Positions 44,522 through 53,600 of a stretch of 64,000 nt of DNA are shown piece by piece. Within the stretch, counting starts at the first letter, position 1; each line of letters starts with the position of its first letter. The translations under genes were made by a program, and so were the position numbers. The notes beneath the pieces are model-generated. The model was not told where the DNA came from. It did no database searches and saw only the letters and a program-made list of their open reading frames with translations. The stretch covers positions 310,001 to 374,000 of the forward strand of contig NZ_MWPH01000003.1 in assembly GCF_002177135.1 (NCBI RefSeq). The letters are read 5' to 3'. The DNA comes from Natronolimnobius baerhuensis. GTDB lineage: Archaea > Halobacteriota > Halobacteria > Halobacteriales > Natrialbaceae.

Positions 44522-45823
44522 ATGACGACGCTTGCGATTACCGGCGGGCAGGTACTGCATCCGGATATCACTGTCTCGCGCGCGGACGTGTTGATCGATC
44601 AGGACAGTGGCGAAATCCTCGAGATCGGTGCCGATCTCGCTGGCGACGCGGACGAGACGCTGGATGCGTCAGACTCGCTCGTAACGCCCGGATTCGCCAA
44701 TGGCCATAGCCACGTCGCGATGACGTTGCTTCGGGGCGTTGCCGACGACAAACCGCTGGATGCGTGGCTGCAGGAGGATATCTGGCCGGTCGAGGCCGAA
44801 CTGACGGCCGAGGACATTCGTGTCGGGACCGAACTCGGCATCCTCGAGATGATCAAATCCGGCACGACCGCGTTTTCGGATATGTACTTCGAGGTCGACG
44901 AAATCGCCGCTGTCGTCGAGGAGGCCGGCGTCCGCGCCGTCCTCGGGCACACGGCGATCACCGTCGGCAAAGACGACGACGGCGCACACGCGGATCTAGA
45001 ACAGAGCCTCGAGGTTGCAATCGACCTCGACGGGGCGGCTGACGGGCGAATTTCGACGACGTTCCAGCCCCACTCGCTGACGACCGTCGGCGGCGAGTAT
45101 CTCGAGGAGTACGTCCCGAAAGCGCGGGAAGCGGGCCTCCCGATTCACTTCCACGCGAACGAGACCGAACACGAGGTCTCGCCGATTGTCGACGAACACG
45201 GCGTTCGCCCGCTCGAGTATGCCGTCGAGAAGGGCCTACTCGAGTCCGAGGACTTCATCGCACACGGCGTCCACGTCGATGAGACCGAGATCGAACTCCT
45301 CGCCGAAACCGGTGCGAGCGTGATTCACTGTCCGGCCTCGAACATGAAACTCGCAAGCGGAATGGCACCGGTCCAGCAACTGCGCGATGCGGGCGTCACG
45401 GTCGGCCTCGGCACTGACGGCGCGGCCTCGAACAACGATCTCTCGATGCTCGATGAAGCCCGCGATGCAGCGATGATCGGCAAACTCGCGGCCGACGACG
45501 CGAGTGCGGTTCCGGCCGACGCCGTCGCCGAGATGATGACCCAGGGGAGCGCCGACGCGATGGGTCTCGAGAGCGGCCGACTCGAGGCCGGTGCGCCCGC
45601 GGACCTGGCGGTGATCGACCTCGAGACGCCGCATTTGACGCCGCGTCACGACCTCGTAAGCCATCTCGCGTACGCGGCCGCGGCAGCGGACGTGAAACAC
45701 ACGATCTGTGACGGGCAGGTGCTCATGCGCGACCGCGAGGTGCTGACGCTCGATGCGCAGGCGGTTCGTGAGCGCGCACAGGAGACCGCCGAGTCACTGC
45801 TGTCGCGTGCGAATTCGGCCTGA
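44522..45823 (+). CDS. mtaD: 5-methylthioadenosine/S-adenosylhomocysteine deaminase-type amidohydrolase
   Basis: 433 residues. Metal-binding motif GHSHVAMTLLRG, then HFHANETEHE, HGVHVDETE, HCPASNMKL and GTDGAASNND, matching the MtaD/ATZ-TRZ branch of the amidohydrolase superfamily. It deaminates S-adenosylhomocysteine or methylthioadenosine to the inosyl forms. The ahcY gene 1.2 kb downstream on the same strand handles the same metabolite pool, which supports the assignment. Length is normal. Confidence 0.9.
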   Translation: MTTLAITGGQVLHPDITVSRADVLIDQDSGEILEIGADLAGDADETLDASDSLVTPGFANGHSHVAMTLLRGVADDKPLDAWLQEDIWPVEAELTAEDIRVGTELGILEMIKSGTTAFSDMYFEVDEIAAVVEEAGVRAVLGHTAITVGKDDDGAHADLEQSLEVAIDLDGAADGRISTTFQPHSLTTVGGEYLEEYVPKAREAGLPIHFHANETEHEVSPIVDEHGVRPLEYAVEKGLLESEDFIAHGVHVDETEIELLAETGASVIHCPASNMKLASGMAPVQQLRDAGVTVGLGTDGAASNNDLSMLDEARDAAMIGKLAADDASAVPADAVAEMMTQGSADAMGLESGRLEAGAPADLAVIDLETPHLTPRHDLVSHLAYAAAAADVKHTICDGQVLMRDREVLTLDAQAVRERAQETAESLLSRANSA

Positions 45824-45977
45824 ACAGTTCGGTCGTCACGCCCGATTTGCAAACGAAATCTAAACACTCTCAGCAGTTTATGAACGCTTATACTGTTTCT
45901 CTACCGGTCCTTTTACGGTCGAACTGGTGAGAACGTCCGGGCGGGTTTATCCTCGGAAAACGGGACTGTCAGCCCGG

Positions 45978-46733
45978 ATGAGGAGATCAAAACTCTGTGC
46001 TGTGACGTTGGCGATTGTGATGGCCCTGTCCATCCTCACCCCGGCTGGAGCAGTGGTGGCTGACCCGGCCGTCAACGACAGCGACGAGCTATCAGTGAGC
46101 GCCGACGGCGAACTCGTCACGGTCACGGCAGACGAGACGCCGGTCGAGAACGCAAGCGTCGCGGTCGAACCCGTCGATGAAAACGCGACGTACACGGGAA
46201 CAGGCGAGTATCGAACTGACGAGAACGGTACGGTGACACTCGAGTCAGCGACTACCGACTCCGTCGAACTCGAGATCACGGCAACCGTCGATGGTGTGTC
46301 TGAGACGACGACGGTGACGCTCGAGGCTGCGGCGGATAGTTTCGGCGCGCTGGTCTCGCAGTTCGTTTCCCAGCAACAGGCTGAAACGAACAGCTCGATT
46401 GGACTCTCGGTTGCGAATTTCGTCCTCGAGAATAACCCTGGCAATGCGCCGGCTCACGCTGGTCCCCCAGAACATGCTGGTCCGCCGAGTGACAGTGATG
46501 GCGAGCGCACGCAGGGGCCACCGGCACACGCGGGACCGAACGGGAACGATGCTGACGGTGAGGATGCTGACGATTCGCCGGCCAACACTGGCGGCCCGCC
46601 GGCACATGCGGGTCCGCCGAGCGAATCCAGTGATGACGATGACACTGACGACAGGGACGACATGGAATCCACCGACAGCGGCATCAACGACGACAACGGC
46701 GGCGGCCCACCGGACCACGCTGGCCCGAACTAG
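45978..46733 (+). CDS. Secreted protein with proline/histidine (PPxHAGP) repeats
   Basis: 251 residues from ATG 45978; a GTG-initiated extension to 45927 is possible but the signal peptide fits the ATG (MRRSKLCAVTLAIVMALSIL...AVVA). A Big_1/CarboxypepD_reg-like module (residues ~35-110) is followed by an unusual tail with repeats of the type PPEHAGPP, PPAHAGPN, PPAHAGPP and PPDHAGPN, separated by acidic stretches. The tail is probably extended and may bind metals via its histidines. Function unknown. Confidence 0.72.
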   Translation: MRRSKLCAVTLAIVMALSILTPAGAVVADPAVNDSDELSVSADGELVTVTADETPVENASVAVEPVDENATYTGTGEYRTDENGTVTLESATTDSVELEITATVDGVSETTTVTLEAAADSFGALVSQFVSQQQAETNSSIGLSVANFVLENNPGNAPAHAGPPEHAGPPSDSDGERTQGPPAHAGPNGNDADGEDADDSPANTGGPPAHAGPPSESSDDDDTDDRDDMESTDSGINDDNGGGPPDHAGPN

Positions 46734-46828
46734 CGTGTCACGGCGGCTGCCCCACAGCTGATACCGGCTGACGACTTCGGCACCGACTGTCAGAGGCACG
46801 GCCCGTCACCGGTATCGATGCGGCGTGT

Positions 46829-46910
46829 ATAGGAGCTATTGAAAGTCAATGCACACCTGATCGCAGGATGGCGTTGCGATCAGTGTGTAAATCGTTTCAA
46901 ACGCTCCTAT
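46829..46910. repeat. MITE-like palindromic element (82 bp)
   Basis: Terminal inverted repeats ATAGGAGC (46829-46836) and GCTCCTAT (46903-46910) are perfect. TTGAAA/TTTCAA pairs lie inside them, and a core hairpin pairs 46852-46865 with 46875-46887 around a GGATGGCGT loop with one bulge. No protein is encoded. A diverged half-copy lies at about 57414-57454. It looks like a miniature inverted-repeat element or a mobile hairpin (REP-like). Confidence 0.6.
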
Positions 46911-47027
46911 CCGAACACAGGAATCGGATCGGCTCGAGATCGACACCAATTCACCCCCACTTCGTTTTGCAACCACTGGTAGCACTGCTTCGGTAGCGTT
47001 TTGGCCCCGCTTGCACTCACTGTAGCT

Positions 47028-48317
47028 ATGACCGAATCTGCGTACCCGCCGATCAGCGACCAACTCGAGGAACTCGAGTCGGCACAGGAAGAGGGCCGAC
47101 GGAAGATGGACTGGGCGACCCAGCACATGCCGATTCTCGAGGCCGTCCGCGAGGAGTTCGTGGCCGACCAGCCCTTCGAGGGCGAGCGTATCGCGATGGC
47201 GATGCACGTCGAAGCGAAGACGGCAGTGCTCGTCGAGACGCTCGCGGAGGGTGGCGCGGAGGTCGCCGTCACCGGCTGTAATCCGCTCTCGACCCACGAC
47301 GACGTAAGCGCGGCACTCGACACGCACGAGAACATTACGTGCTACGCCAAACGCGGCGTCGACGACGAGGAATACTACGAGGCTATCGAGGCCGTCATCG
47401 CTCACGAGCCGACAGTGACGGTCGACGACGGCATGGACCTCGTCGCCGCGATCCACGAGGACTACCCCGAACTGATCGACGGTATTGTGGGTGGCGCTGA
47501 AGAGACGACGACTGGTGTGCACCGCCTGCGCGCGATGGACGAGGATGGCGCGCTTGACTACCCAGTCTTCGCGGTGAACGACACGCCGATGAAACGGCTG
47601 TTCGACAACATCCACGGCACCGGCGAGTCCTCGCTGGCGTCGATTGCGATGACCACGAACCTCTCGTGGGCCGGCAAGAACGTCGTCGTCGCCGGCTTCG
47701 GCTACTGTGGCAAGGGCGTTGCCCGAAAAGCGTCGGGCCAGAACGCGAACGTCATCGTCACCGAAGTCGAACCTCGGAGAGCGCTTGAGGCCCACATGGA
47801 AGGCTACGACGTGATGCCGATGGCTGAGGCGGCCGAGATTGGCGATGTCTTCCTCACGACGACGGGCAATCGGGACATCATCGTTGAGGAGCACTTCGAG
47901 GCCATGAAAGACGGCGTCCTGCTCGCCAACGCGGGCCACTTCGATATCGAAATCGACCTCGAGGCCCTTTCGGACCTCGCAGTCGACACCTACGAGGCTC
48001 GTGACGGTGTCGAGGCCTACGAGATGGACGACGGTCGACGGCTGAACGTTATTGCCGAGGGGCGACTCGTCAACCTCGCCGCACCCGTCTCGCTTGGCCA
48101 CCCCGTCGAAGTCATGGACCAGAGCTTCGGCATTCAGGCCGTCTGTGTGCGCGAAATCCTCGAGAATCCCGACGAGTACGATGCGGGCGTCCACGATGTG
48201 CCGGACGAACTCGATAAGGAAATCGCCGAGATCAAACTCGCAGCCGAAGGCGTCGACTTCGATTCGCTGACCGATACCCAGCGCGACTACATGGGCAGCT
48301 GGGACCACGGAACATAA
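47028..48317 (+). CDS. ahcY: Adenosylhomocysteinase
   Basis: 429 residues from ATG 47028. Motifs include MAMHVEAKTAVL, TGCNPLSTHDD, NDTPMKRLFDN and the NAD-binding VVVAGFGYCGKGVA. The enzyme reversibly splits S-adenosylhomocysteine to homocysteine and adenosine, keeping SAM-dependent methylation running. Length is typical for archaeal forms. It lies downstream of mtaD, separated by the secreted repeat protein and a MITE-like element. Confidence 0.95.
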   Translation: MTESAYPPISDQLEELESAQEEGRRKMDWATQHMPILEAVREEFVADQPFEGERIAMAMHVEAKTAVLVETLAEGGAEVAVTGCNPLSTHDDVSAALDTHENITCYAKRGVDDEEYYEAIEAVIAHEPTVTVDDGMDLVAAIHEDYPELIDGIVGGAEETTTGVHRLRAMDEDGALDYPVFAVNDTPMKRLFDNIHGTGESSLASIAMTTNLSWAGKNVVVAGFGYCGKGVARKASGQNANVIVTEVEPRRALEAHMEGYDVMPMAEAAEIGDVFLTTTGNRDIIVEEHFEAMKDGVLLANAGHFDIEIDLEALSDLAVDTYEARDGVEAYEMDDGRRLNVIAEGRLVNLAAPVSLGHPVEVMDQSFGIQAVCVREILENPDEYDAGVHDVPDELDKEIAEIKLAAEGVDFDSLTDTQRDYMGSWDHGT

Positions 48318-48387
48318 GGCTAGACGAGACACCGACCTGACACGGACGGCCACTACGCTGAAACCGGGTCCCCGAGATATCCAATCG

Positions 48388-49122
48388 ATGGGTGAACGGG
48401 TTACAGCTGTGGGGGACACCGGTGATGAACCGGGGGAGTTTCCGATCTCGCCGTTACTCGAGCGGTCGTCGATCAATGACAACGGCCACCTCGAGATCAG
48501 CGTGTCTGCTGTCGGTCGCGATCCACTCGATGCGAACGAACTCGATGTCTTTCTCAGACAGTCTCGAATCGCACCCGGTGAGCGAATCGAACTCGGCGTG
48601 TTTGTCGCGTCGGAGGCGATTGAGCACACGGATCTCGACGTCTTTTCCGATCACGACGATATCATCGACCTCGAGGATCCGGGGACGGTTCGACGACGCT
48701 CGAGCGAGCAACCGGCTGGTGGCGATTCCGATGGCGAGGCACACGCCGGTGAGCGACTCGAGTCGCAGGTGACTGGGACTGAGACGGACACGGACACACG
48801 GGCGGCCATCCATACGGCCGTTGGTGAGACTGACCACGAACTCACCCACAAGCCACTGGGCGGGACTGGCGCGGGCGGGCCGGGCTATATCCTCGAGATT
48901 AACACTCGCTCGACGGCTCCACCGGGGGCGTACTCGCTGCCGATTGTCTTTACGTACCGCTCGAGTGATGGCATCAAGCAGGTCAAAGAACAGCGGACGG
49001 TACACGTCAAGACACGCCGCCAGCAGTGGGAGCCGTGGGTTACCCGCGTTATCATTGTACTCGTTAGTCTGGCTGGGTTGGGAACGGTGTTCCTTCTCGA
49101 GCCAGCGCTATTCGTTTCGTAG
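48388..49122 (+). CDS. Membrane-anchored protein of unknown function
   Basis: 244 residues. The N-terminal ~190 residues are acidic and beta-rich (HLEISVSAVG, YILEINTRSTAPPGAYSLPIVFTYRS), with a low-complexity Asp/Thr segment in the middle. A single C-terminal membrane span (ITLVS-type, WVTRVIIVLVSLAGLGTVFLL) anchors it. No signal peptide; it may be tail-anchored facing the cytoplasm. Not recognised. Convergent with the PAS protein gene. Confidence 0.65.
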   Translation: MGERVTAVGDTGDEPGEFPISPLLERSSINDNGHLEISVSAVGRDPLDANELDVFLRQSRIAPGERIELGVFVASEAIEHTDLDVFSDHDDIIDLEDPGTVRRRSSEQPAGGDSDGEAHAGERLESQVTGTETDTDTRAAIHTAVGETDHELTHKPLGGTGAGGPGYILEINTRSTAPPGAYSLPIVFTYRSSDGIKQVKEQRTVHVKTRRQQWEPWVTRVIIVLVSLAGLGTVFLLEPALFVS

Positions 49123-49140
49123 CAGCAGTTCCAACAGTAG

Positions 49141-50013
49141 TTAGCGCGGCTCAGAGCCGGCGTCGGTCGACGCTGACTGCTCCGAGTCGCCGTCGCGCTC
49201 GGTTGCGACAAAGATGAGACTGCCGTCCTCGAGGCCGCCGAGGCGGATGTGGACTGGCACTGGCTCCCCGGATTTCTCGCGGCCGGTACAGTGGCCGGTC
49301 CAGCGCCAGCCATCGGTGACGGTCGCAATCGCCGTCGACTCGAGGTGGGAAACGGTTTCGTCGCTGAAACACGTCTGCCAGGGCTGGCCCTCGAGTTCGC
49401 TGGGGCTGTAGCCAAACTGCATTGTATACCGCCGCGTAACGTGTTCGAAGGTTCCATCTGGCGCGACGATTGCGAGTGGTTCCTCTGTTAGTTCGACGGC
49501 AGCCAATGATCGGCTCACGATTCCATCGAGACGGTGATGGTCGACGAGGTCGGTTACGCGCTGTCCGATCCGCTCGAGGTCGGCCGACTCGTCGTGGGCG
49601 CTGATCGGGACGTGGACGGTCCAGCGCTGTGTGTGTGCAGCAGTTGCCAGTTCCGTCGCCGTCTCGCTGTCGGGATCGGTCGTGACCACGACGACTGGAA
49701 ACGCCGGCGCGTAGTTTCTGAGGCGATCTAGGACGTCGACGCTCGCGGTGGTCGTCTCTCCGGCGTTCTCCGTCTCGTCAGCAACGAGTACGAGACAGTC
49801 TGTCGCCTCGAGTCGTTGCAAGACTGCCCCAGTCGATGTCGCGTTGGAAACCTCGAGTCCCGACTCGCTCTCGAGATGGGACTCGAGTGATGGCGGGAGC
49901 GAGTCGTCCGGTGTGAAGAGGAGGACGCTGCGGTTCGTTGGTCGCGCTATCGCGTCCGTCTCAGGTGCCAGTGCTGTCTCAGCGCTCGAGTCGGGAGAAT
50001 CGGATGGATGCAT
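49141..50013 (-). CDS. PAS-domain sensory protein without a kinase domain
   Basis: 290 residues from ATG 50013. Residues ~25-130 resemble a degenerate receiver (SVLLFTPDDSL, DCLVLVADET, PVVVVTTDP). Residues ~165-280 form a PAS domain (LAIVAPDGTFEHVTRRYTMQFGYSPSELEGQ, WRWTGHCTGREKSGEPVPVHI). There is no histidine-kinase or output domain, so it probably works with partners. It belongs to a cluster of sensory genes with a HalOD1 protein and a giant Bat-type regulator. Confidence 0.78.
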   Translation of the reverse strand: MHPSDSPDSSAETALAPETDAIARPTNRSVLLFTPDDSLPPSLESHLESESGLEVSNATSTGAVLQRLEATDCLVLVADETENAGETTTASVDVLDRLRNYAPAFPVVVVTTDPDSETATELATAAHTQRWTVHVPISAHDESADLERIGQRVTDLVDHHRLDGIVSRSLAAVELTEEPLAIVAPDGTFEHVTRRYTMQFGYSPSELEGQPWQTCFSDETVSHLESTAIATVTDGWRWTGHCTGREKSGEPVPVHIRLGGLEDGSLIFVATERDGDSEQSASTDAGSEPR

Positions 50014-50106
50014 TGTTACCAAACGGGTCGAGTCGCAGTCGATGATACTCGAGGCGTGTGCGAAACGACTGTAATGCCCGTCGCCGCCGTTGCCTGTACG
50101 GTGCGA

Positions 50107-50376
50107 TCAGTTATCGCCATGGGCGTAGACCGAGCCATCGACGGCAATCGATCCGTCACCGCGGACCTGAACGTCGTGTCCATCGTAGACGAACTGGACA
50201 CTGAGATGGTCGACCTGATCGCCGTCGCTGTTGACAATCTGATCCAGCGCTTCCGGATCGACGACATTGTAGAGCGGGTCGAGATCGAGCGGGTCGGTAT
50301 CAGTGACAGCAGCGAGTGCATCGACGATGCGAAGGCTTGGCGAGTCGTGGTGGTAATCGAGTGTCGTTCCAGTCAT
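50107..50376 (-). CDS. HalOD1-domain protein
   Basis: 89 residues from ATG 50376. A single HalOD1 output domain: SLRIVDALAAVTDTDPLDLDPLYNVVDPEALDQIV followed by VQFVYDGHDVQVRGDGSI (shown in pieces as the family pattern). HalOD1 is a haloarchaeal domain found at the C-termini of signalling proteins and as single-domain proteins, with unknown biochemistry. Located between the PAS protein and the divergent giant regulator. Confidence 0.82.
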   Translation of the reverse strand: MTGTTLDYHHDSPSLRIVDALAAVTDTDPLDLDPLYNVVDPEALDQIVNSDGDQVDHLSVQFVYDGHDVQVRGDGSIAVDGSVYAHGDN

Positions 50377-50643
50377 CCTGTTTGGAGACACGCCAACGAT
50401 GGGTATCCCCCTGTCCATTATACACGTAGCTTCCGCGCTGTAGCGGTGCTATATGTGTAGTGTCATCAGCAAAACCGCATGCAGGCGTCGCGTTCCATCT
50501 GTCTCCTCTCGTGTGGGTCCTTTCCATGGTTCTTGTGAACTCGCACCATGAGGTGAATTATCGTCCTGGGCTGTGGCTTTCATTCATGTATCAAAAGACT
50601 GTCGTACCAAACGGATAATTTTGTTCGGCCGTGTATGTGACCT

Positions 50644-53600
50644 ATGTTCGGTGACTGGGCGCAGCGACTGACAGAGCGTCAGTTGGCTGCCCGAAAACAT
50701 CGACGTCGCCCCCGGTATCACGGCTCTCTGGCAGTCCTCTGTTGCTGCCTCGTTGTGGGCGTCTTGCTCTCGAGTCAGAGCCTCGATAGCGCGGTCGCAC
50801 TTGAGGCGAGTGATGGCCCGATACCGTTTGTCCCGCTCATTTTCGGTCTCGCAGCAAGCGGTGACCGACGCGATACCCTCGAGCGACTGACGGCTGCCAT
50901 CGAAACGTATGCGGATCGACTCGGGCAGGAGACGGTGACCGACCTGACAGAGACCGACCGGAGCCATGGGTTCGGACTCGAGACTGAGTCAGGTGAAACC
51001 AAGGCCCCACCTGAGCTACTCACGGACCTCGAGACGGTCGCCAGCGACCGGGATGACGAACTCGGCCACCTGTCGGCTGCAGTCGAGGAGTTAGTGTCGA
51101 CGATACAGACCCGCGAGCAGTGTCTCGACCGGCAGCGAACGGTTACTGCCGACATACTCGATACTGTTCCCGACCTGATCTACGTTCTCGACGCTGACGG
51201 TGACCTCCGCCGGTGGAATCAAAGTGTGGGCGATGTCACGGGCTATGACGATGACTCCATCGCAGAGATGCACGCCATGGAGTTCTTCGACGAGAGCGAC
51301 CGTGCGGCCATTGAAACGGCAATCAACGATGCACTCGAGGAGGGAACCGTCCGTGTCGAGGCGGTCCTCCGTACTGCCGAGGGCGAGCGAATCCCCTATG
51401 AGTTCTCTGCGAGCGCACTCGAGGATCCGGATGGGAACACGGTCATTGCTGGGATCGGCCGTGACATCGCGGAACGAACGGGATACGAACGCGACCTCGA
51501 GCGGACGACGCAACTGTTAGCACAGGTCCAGCGACTGTCGACTGTTGGTGGCTGGGAACTGACCGCAGACACGAGCGACGATACTCGAGAGCCAGACTCG
51601 ACTCCAGAGCGTGACGACCCTCGTTTGTCCGAGTGCGATCTTCGCCTGACCGATGAAACTGCCCGCATTCACGGTTTCTCTCCCGATGCTGATCCCACTC
51701 TCGAGGCAGTCCTCGAAACCTATCACCCGGACGACCGGCCGCGCGTTCGAACTGCACTCGAGCAGTCGCTCGCGAACGGAACGGGGTACAATCTCGAGGT
51801 TCGATTGGCTGCTGGCGATGGAACGCGCTGGGTTCGAGCCACTGGCGAACCGGTCCAGACGGACGAGACGGCCGCTGTCGTGCGTGGCTCCGTCCAGAAT
51901 ATCACCGACCAGAAGGCGCGTGAGCGACGTCTCGAGGCGACGTCTGCACGACTCGAGGCGCTGTTCGAACACTCGCCGGATATCATCGACGTCATCGATT
52001 CGGAGGGCACGATTCTCGAGGTGAACCAGCGCTTCTGTACGGAACTTGGCTACGACGACGCTGACGTGGTTGGGACGAAAATCTGGGAGCACGACGCACT
52101 GTTCGATGCCGACGCGGTCAAATCGATGCTTGCGGACCTCGCAGTCGACGAGCGCCGGAAGTTCGAAGGTCGATTCCAGCGGGCTGACGGCTCGACGTTC
52201 CCCGTCGAAGTGCATCTGATCCACCTCGATCTGACTCGAGATGCAGTCCCAACGGATACCACTCCGGAGACCGTCACTCGGTATCTCGCGATCTGTCGCG
52301 ATATTTCGTCCCGAAAAGCCCGCGAACAGGACTTACAGGAAACGAAACGCCGACTCGAGCTTGCACTCGAGGGAGCCGATGCGGGGATTTGGGAGTGGCA
52401 GATCGACTCCGATGACATCGCCTGGAACGAGACGCTTGAACGACTGCTCGGGCTTGAGCCGGGCGGGTTCGAAGGGACCTACGAGGGCTTTGCCAGCCGG
52501 GTCCATCCGGACGATCTCGAGCGTGTCGAGCAGGCGCTTCAGGAGTCGGTTGCGACAGGCGAGTCCTATCGTGCAGAGTTCCGTATGTTCCATGCGGAGG
52601 GGGATGTGCGGTGGTTCGTCGCCCGTGGCCGACTCATCGATGAGGCCGATCCGAGTGCTGCAACGGACGATACTGCCAGTGCAGCCAACGGGACCAGACG
52701 AATGCTCGGCATCGTCAACGACATCACACAGCGAAAGCGCAGTGAGCGTCGACTCCGCGACCGAGAGCGCGACCTCGAGCGGTACAGAGCCTATACGAGC
52801 GATATTATCGATGCCATCGACGACGTGGTCTACGTCCTCTCTGCGGAGTACGAACTCCAACGCTGGAACGCGAGTTTTGCGGCTGTCACCGGCTGTAGCG
52901 ACGCGGAACTCGAGGCGATGGATGCCCTCGAGTTCATCGCGCCTGAGGACCGTGAGACTGTTCGAACAGGTCTCGACGAGATCGAAGAGCTCCATGGCGT
53001 GCCACTCGAGGCGGACATCATCTCTGCAACTGGCGAGCGCATTCCCTACGAGTTCGTCGCTGCGCCGCTGTCGGATCCCGACGGCGACCGGGTCATCGCA
53101 GGTGTTGGCCGAGACATTAGCGAGCGACTCGAGACGGAACGACAGCTTTCGCGGCTGATTAGCAACGTGCCTGGATTCGTTTACCGCTCCAGAAACGAAC
53201 CCGGGTGGCCAATCGAATTCGTCAGCGATGGTGTCGCCGAGATCACCGGCTATGAACCGGCTGCACTCGAAGATGGCGACGTGCGATGGGGCGACGATAT
53301 CGACCGTAGCGATGGAATCTGGACTGACGTCCAGACCGCACTCGAGAACGGTGAGTCGTTCAGCCTGGTGTATCCAATCGAAACCGCAGCTGGCGAGCGC
53401 CGGTGGCTCAAAGAACAGGGCAGTGGTGTGGGAAACGGTGGCTCACCTGACCTGATTGAAGGCGTCATCATCGACATCACCGAGCGCATCGAGTACGAAC
53501 AGGAACTCGAGCGGACGACTGATCTTCTTGATCGAACCCAGGGGCTGGCAGGCGTCGGTGGCTGGGAACTCAACATGCAGGATGACCCGCGAACAGCCAC

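Noticed and set aside
46836-48629. 597-codon minus-strand frame opposite ahcY
   Set aside because: Antisense to the clear ahcY gene; the basic, Val/Asp-rich composition and lack of domain mark it as an artefact.
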